Assembly (NCBI GenBank): GCA_016806645.1
Contig: JACSYO010001856.1
Coordinates: forward strand, 2,771,001 to 2,835,000
From: Ophiodon elongatus
Taxonomy: Eukaryota; Chordata; Actinopteri; Perciformes; Hexagrammidae
Length of the DNA stretch: 64,000 nucleotides
Direction: 5' to 3'
In this document: one piece after another, positions 59,101-64,000 of the stretch
Layout: every line of letters begins with the position of its first letter
Numbering within the stretch: the first letter of the stretch is position 1
Program-made: the position numbers and the translations under genes
Notes under the pieces: generated by a model
What the model was told of the DNA's origin: nothing
The model's database searches: none
The model's input: only the letters and a program-made list of their open reading frames with translations

Positions 59101-61003
59101 GTGCACCTGAGAAATCTCACTTCACACAGGGAAATTGGCTAAAAGAGCTTATATGGCAGCTACCATTTACAGAATTCACACATTCTCCGGCCCCTATTTG
59201 ATTCCGAAGTATTCAAAGATTGCAGCTGTTCTTCAATGTTGCGACATTACTTCATTTTACTGGGGGTAAAACCAAAAGTGAGCACACATAAAACGTTAGT
59301 CCTAATCGCTTTTTCCACAGAAAAGTATAGTAGAAGTCAAGTAAAAGTCGAATCTGCCAGTCAGTCTGTAATCTGTATGGATGTTTACAACAGAGAGTCT
59401 TTCTTGCTTCTTCGAACTCTTAAGTATTGTCGCTTCATTCCCAGATCTCAGCAGTTAACTGGATGAGTACGGTGTTGTTATTACCAACAGAAATGGTGGC
59501 TAAAACTATGAAAATAAGACCGGAAATATCCTTTAAGTTGGAATGCACCTATCCTCACAAATTAGGTATCACCAAACCACAAATACAATGCAGAAACGAT
59601 TTCTAGACCCCATCTGCCTTAATCTTCATCTGATCAGGAATTCCAACACCTCTAGTCAACTCCCCTGTGTCCCACGGGGAAAATCCAAGTCTATCCGTTC
59701 TGGTTTGTCTGGACTGGTTAATGTGGTGCTGAGCTGAGGCAAACACAAATAGATTGCACTGGTAGCAATTGTGCCCCCCTCCACCCCACTGTGTTACAGC
59801 TGTTATCATTACATATTTACTTGGAGGACAAGCGCGTGCTCCCTCCAGATAGGCCCCTATCAGTACATGTCTATGTTGTGACACCTGGAGGGTAATTGTC
59901 ATTAATTGCACTCATTTGGGCGGCAGGTCAGGGCAACTGAAGCGCAGGTGTTTGGGACAAAACATGATTATTCCCATCCAAGGAACGGGAGGCTGGGAAA
60001 GAATGATTTTGCCATTGTGGAAGGCCCCACACATAACGACTGTCCATTTTTCTGGTTTTATCACACATTAGCGGGTAATTGGGGCTAAAAAAAAAAAGTG
60101 GGGAGAATGTCATCATCATTATTCGCTGCTTTCCTCCATTTCCTCCATTCATAGAGGAGATGGAGCACTCTATCAGTTTAGAATGGGCACATTTAAAACG
60201 CTAAGATGACTGCAGTGACTGGACAGTCAAAGCATCAGCCACTTAACTGTTATACAGCACATCACACCAATAGGGGCAACAGTTCCTTTACAAAAATGCC
60301 TTTATGAAATGAGATTTTAATTACGTGACATTGAATTGTTGTTGTACCCCAGACTTGTATCCTATGTCATCATTTGAAAAACATTTCCTCTGAGATTTGG
60401 AAAACAAAAAGCCTTTAAATATAGAAGACTCAACTCTCAGATTGTTAGTCACAGACTCACTGTCTGAAGGGGGGTGGAGGGGTGTTACCAAGATGGCACC
60501 CAATTGAGCATTAAGAGAGACCTTGGTGTAAGGAAAATTTACGAGACCCATATCCATGGTTCAAATGAGTTTAATTGAAAAGTGAAGACCTTAAAACAGC
60601 AGTCTTTTATCTCCTAGCCATTCATCTGTTTGACTCTATCATTATCGGATTACCTTGTTATCAAGCTATATCATGACTCAGCTGCTTAGAATATAAAGCA
60701 ATTACCAGACGTCATGTTCACATCTGCATGCCCAATCAGTATGCATTAAAAGCTAGTCTCTCTATTGACTGCAGTGGTATTGAAACACACAACATACATA
60801 TTTCACAGTGCATAACGATCTTCTTCTACACTTCGAAGCTCAGTCTTTCCTCCCCTGCTGTTGCTGTTTATCTGCATTTACCCTGAGACTGACATGAGTG
60901 TGACACTGACACACACTCCTTAGGCTGTGATGTTTTCTTATTTTTCTTATGATGAAAACAACAAAAGAGCCATTTAAGACTCAAAACGACAACTAAGCCT
61001 GTC

Positions 61004-61005
<2 letters not shown>
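59101..61005. other. Unique non-coding DNA
   Basis: An A11 run at 60087-60097. Repeat-free stretches at 59540-59900 and 60560-60780 have a mild enhancer-like texture (GTTTAATTGAAA, AAGCAATTACC). A 102-codon minus-strand frame (59603-59911) has no domain. Confidence 0.45.

Positions 61006-61072
<67 letters not shown>
61006..61072. repeat. (TG)33 microsatellite
   Basis: A pure 67-bp TG array. Confidence 0.98.
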
Positions 61073-61073
<1 letters not shown>

Positions 61074-62435
61074 CGTACCCCACATGGGCGGAGTGCAGAC
61101 ACCAGGCGCAAACATCCTCAATCTGTCCTAATAGCACAGCAGTATACAAAGCACAGACTTCAAATATAACAACCAAGCTACATTCCCTTATAAAAACACT
61201 GTTTACCGTCGCTATGATAATTTACCCAGTAACATGTGCCCTCCACAAGAGCAAACACCAAGGGATGCCAATGTGTGTGTGTTGGCTGACAAAAATACAC
61301 AGCAGCAGCTGGGCCCCATGTTTGAAGGCCTGCCCTCCACACACCATAGCTCAACATAGAGGTACACTGTGACTTCTAGACTAGTTAGTGAGAGGAGGAG
61401 ATCGAGGGTGGGCCTAAACTTGTGTATGCAGGTGTTTGTGACAAATGAGATGTTAATCACTACCTTCAGCATGGATTTTCTCCCAAACCTATGCCCTTTT
61501 GACTAACAGTGTTGCTGTTTATTTATATTCTTTGCTTCATATTCATCAATAGAACAGAGCAAAAATAGATAATCTTGTCTTGTAAAACACAGAACACCAT
61601 CAACACCGTCGACTTTTACATTTTAGAGATGATGCGATGGCCTATTATAGGTCAGTCTGACGTAAAAAAAGAAGAAAAAAAACAGCAATATTTAACTGTG
61701 AGTTTTGCTCCCGTGCCAGATATCATTGTGTCTGAGTGGGTGTCACATAAGCCATCCCCCATTAGTGTCCAATACCTGCTGCACATCTCCCTTCTGTCCA
61801 CCTGAGCTGTGGAGACTAATATAGGGGAACCTGAGGCTGGTAGTGCCAGAGCCTGCTTGCCAAAGCCTCAGAGAAGACAGATGGCATCCGGAAATCAATA
61901 ACCTCACACAACATCACCCATTTTGTGAACAAATGAATTTGCTTTGACAGTATATGTATGAGCGATCGGGTGACCTGCTCTCTTCCTATCTGAACATCCT
62001 CCCCTCACCTCCCCAAGCGCACAGTTATTTATGGCAGTTGGGCCCTATGCTCCTGTGTGCTTTGATGTTTAATTCAAGGACCCACAACCAGGCAGGGAGG
62101 AGAGCGTGGGTGTGTTGGGAACTCACTGGGGCTCAGGAGCTCAGGAACTCTGATTTCCTACAAATATTCTGCGTGTCTCACAGTGGTCTCTGTGACTGCT
62201 GAGGAGTTACTCCTTACAGGGCCTGAATGTGTGGCGAAGATGACCAGACTGAGGCCGATGCCATAAAACTTTTTAATGTATCTTGGGAGCTTGACGTTCT
62301 GGGAGGTGTTCCTAAAACACCCTCACCCCGAGGTTGCTATAGTGGTCAGTGTTCGCTCCAATCAAAGCCCAGTATTGTCTGCTCTATCATCAAACAGCAA
62401 TGTTTAACTGTCAGACCTTTAGTACCTCCACCACA
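61073..62435. other. Unique non-coding DNA
   Basis: Frames up to about 120 codons either run out of the TG array or have no recognisable content. Confidence 0.5.
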
Positions 62436-62515
62436 CTCTCACTATTTCTAACCTCCACTATATCTTTCTCTCCCTCACCCACTTTATCTCTCCTTCTCAC
62501 TCTCTCTTTCTCCTT
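62436..62515 (+). repeat. Polypyrimidine tract
   Basis: C/T-rich over 80 bp with scattered A, ending in CTCTCTTTCTCC. Confidence 0.8.
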
Positions 62516-64000
62516 ACTGGACGCTCTCTGAGATTTATTCCAGCCAAGAGCAGCTCCAGCGAGGGGCTGGTGTTAGCAATTTATGGTTTAATAAGACTTA
62601 CATAAGTCTTGCAGGTGTGCTTTACGTCCCCCACCCGAGCCCATTTGGAGGATTTATGGAAGGCCTTTGGATTGCTGGCTGATTTAGAAGTCCTCTTTCC
62701 TGTCTCTGGCCTGTCCGGGCCACCACACAGACACCCTAGACGTCTAGCCTGACCGGCCAAATGTTTGTCAGACCGGGGTCTGGCTGGGGACGCGTCTGCC
62801 AAAGAAACACAGACACCTCAGTAAAACTATGTCTGGGCTGAGTACAGGTGTGTGATATACTGTTCATAAACCCAGGTAATGGTACATTGGTGTTGGCCAC
62901 CTTGTTAATGTAAGCACTGAGATACAAATCAGGGTGACATATAGGCTAGACTGGAGGTGTCCCACTGGATATGCCTATAGCAATGATTTTTAAATCAGAA
63001 TAGGTATCAAAAGCCACATTCAATTCTGATACATGTGGCCATTGTTAGGGAGAGGAGAATGGTTTTGCCGTCTTGGCTGGCCCCACTAACCTCCACCATT
63101 GTAGGAACACACAGGGGCACTCGCAACTGCACAATGACACACAAGCTACACAACAGCTCTGTAAAAGCACAGTGGAAAAGGGACCTGAACGGAAATAAGT
63201 GTTGCCAAATATGAGTTATTGTGATGAGGCAGTGCTCAGCTGTTGGAATTTAATATGCCAGCTAAGAACACGGCCTTAATCAGCAACAACATCCTCTTCA
63301 GTATTCCGTGGCTGATTCCAACAAGCACGTGAACAGTATTGTTTGAAAGGAAGGCTGATGAAAAATGGTGCAATCTCCGTCCCTACTGTTGACTGGTAAT
63401 TGCTCATCTGGGTAGATGCTAATTGACAATGACCTCTGACCCTCCCTGTCTTTTTATTTATGTAATCTCACAGGGTGGTCCCAAAGATTGCAAACAAATT
63501 GTATTGGCTCTCAAATCGGGATAAAACATTTAAATTAGTTTCAGGCTGGAAATTACCTCGACCGTTTTATACATGTATTTATACAGACATAAGTTGTTTT
63601 GAGGGAAAAATATTTCTGTAATGTTCAGAAACTACTTCAAGGTGGGCTTGGAATGGGTAATCTGAATGAATTCTGTCACCCAAGCTTCTTGAATATCACA
63701 ACACAATGACTTTTTGTCGATTTCAAGGCGGTGATATTATAACCACATATGAAGCCATCAATAATACACGAGGCCATTTAACTGTAAACAGCCAAAGTAC
63801 ACAGAGGCAATCCCTGAGCGACGGAGAAAGATTGTTAGGCACTAGCCGACTGGCAGGTGGATGAGATGTGGTGTGCCAGCGTTTCCAGTGGGTGAGTGAG
63901 AGTGTGTGTGTGTGTTGTCAGGGTGGAGGGCTAGAGTCGGGTAAAAGTATGTCCCGCCTGGTGAATGGATGGACAGGCATGATGCTTGGCACACACAAAC
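62516..64000. other. Unique non-coding DNA to the window edge
   Basis: Short GTGTGT run at 63902-63915. The part 63390-63780 is repeat-free with AATTG, TAATTG and TTTAAATTAG cores, weakly enhancer-like. No gene is cut by the right edge as far as can be seen. Confidence 0.5.

Noticed and set aside
1..64000. tRNA genes, tRNA-derived SINEs, known microRNA hairpins, CRISPR-like arrays
   Set aside because: No convincing B-box with acceptor pairing, no familiar mature microRNA sequence and no regularly spaced repeats were seen. A covariance-model scan would be needed to exclude weak cases.

Overview
No protein-coding gene, tRNA, rRNA, CRISPR array or intact mobile element can be supported in this window. 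The sequence looks like nuclear DNA of a vertebrate, most likely a ray-finned (teleost) fish. It has about fourteen long (CA/TG)n microsatellites in 64 kb, moderate GC and scattered CpG, no operon-like organisation, and no Alu, L1 or B-type SINE as a mammalian window of this size would show. Recognisable transposons are nearly absent, which fits a compact percomorph-type genome better than zebrafish. The species and the neighbouring gene cannot be read from the sequence.

The open reading frames present are short. The longest are either translations of simple repeats ((TG)n at 34.1 kb, polypyrimidine at 50.2 kb) or frames of 120-145 codons with no recognisable domain. The window therefore reads as an intergenic desert or the inside of a very large intron.

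Layout: 1-14.6 kb is unique DNA with three CA/TG arrays, a G-quadruplex-prone tract (5.4 kb) and regulatory-looking blocks at 1.5, 7.5 and 13.2 kb. A CpG-richer stretch with a good 5' splice signal at 14.6-15.4 kb is the best candidate transcription start. From 15.4 to 34 kb come mostly unique DNA, a nuclear-receptor half-site cluster (19.38 kb), a CpG patch (26.3 kb), a GATA-motif cluster (29.5-29.7 kb) and a compact set of inverted repeats around a TATA box (33.0-33.3 kb), probably a small transposon relic. From 34 to 43 kb the longest TG array, a homeodomain/POU-rich block (34.2-34.6 kb) and a 92-bp perfectly alternating Z-DNA-type tract (42.8 kb) stand out. The stretch 45.5-48.1 kb is almost free of simple repeats and rich in homeodomain cores, the strongest candidate for a conserved non-coding cluster. 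It is followed by a possible non-coding exon (48.40-48.60 kb), a 0.5-kb polypyrimidine tract (50.1-50.6 kb), and further regulatory-looking blocks at 56.5-57.3 and 58.8-59.1 kb. The rest, to 64 kb, is unique non-coding DNA.

The overall picture resembles a regulatory landscape such as those around developmental transcription-factor genes. That is an inference from motif content and the lack of genes, and only cross-species alignment can confirm it.
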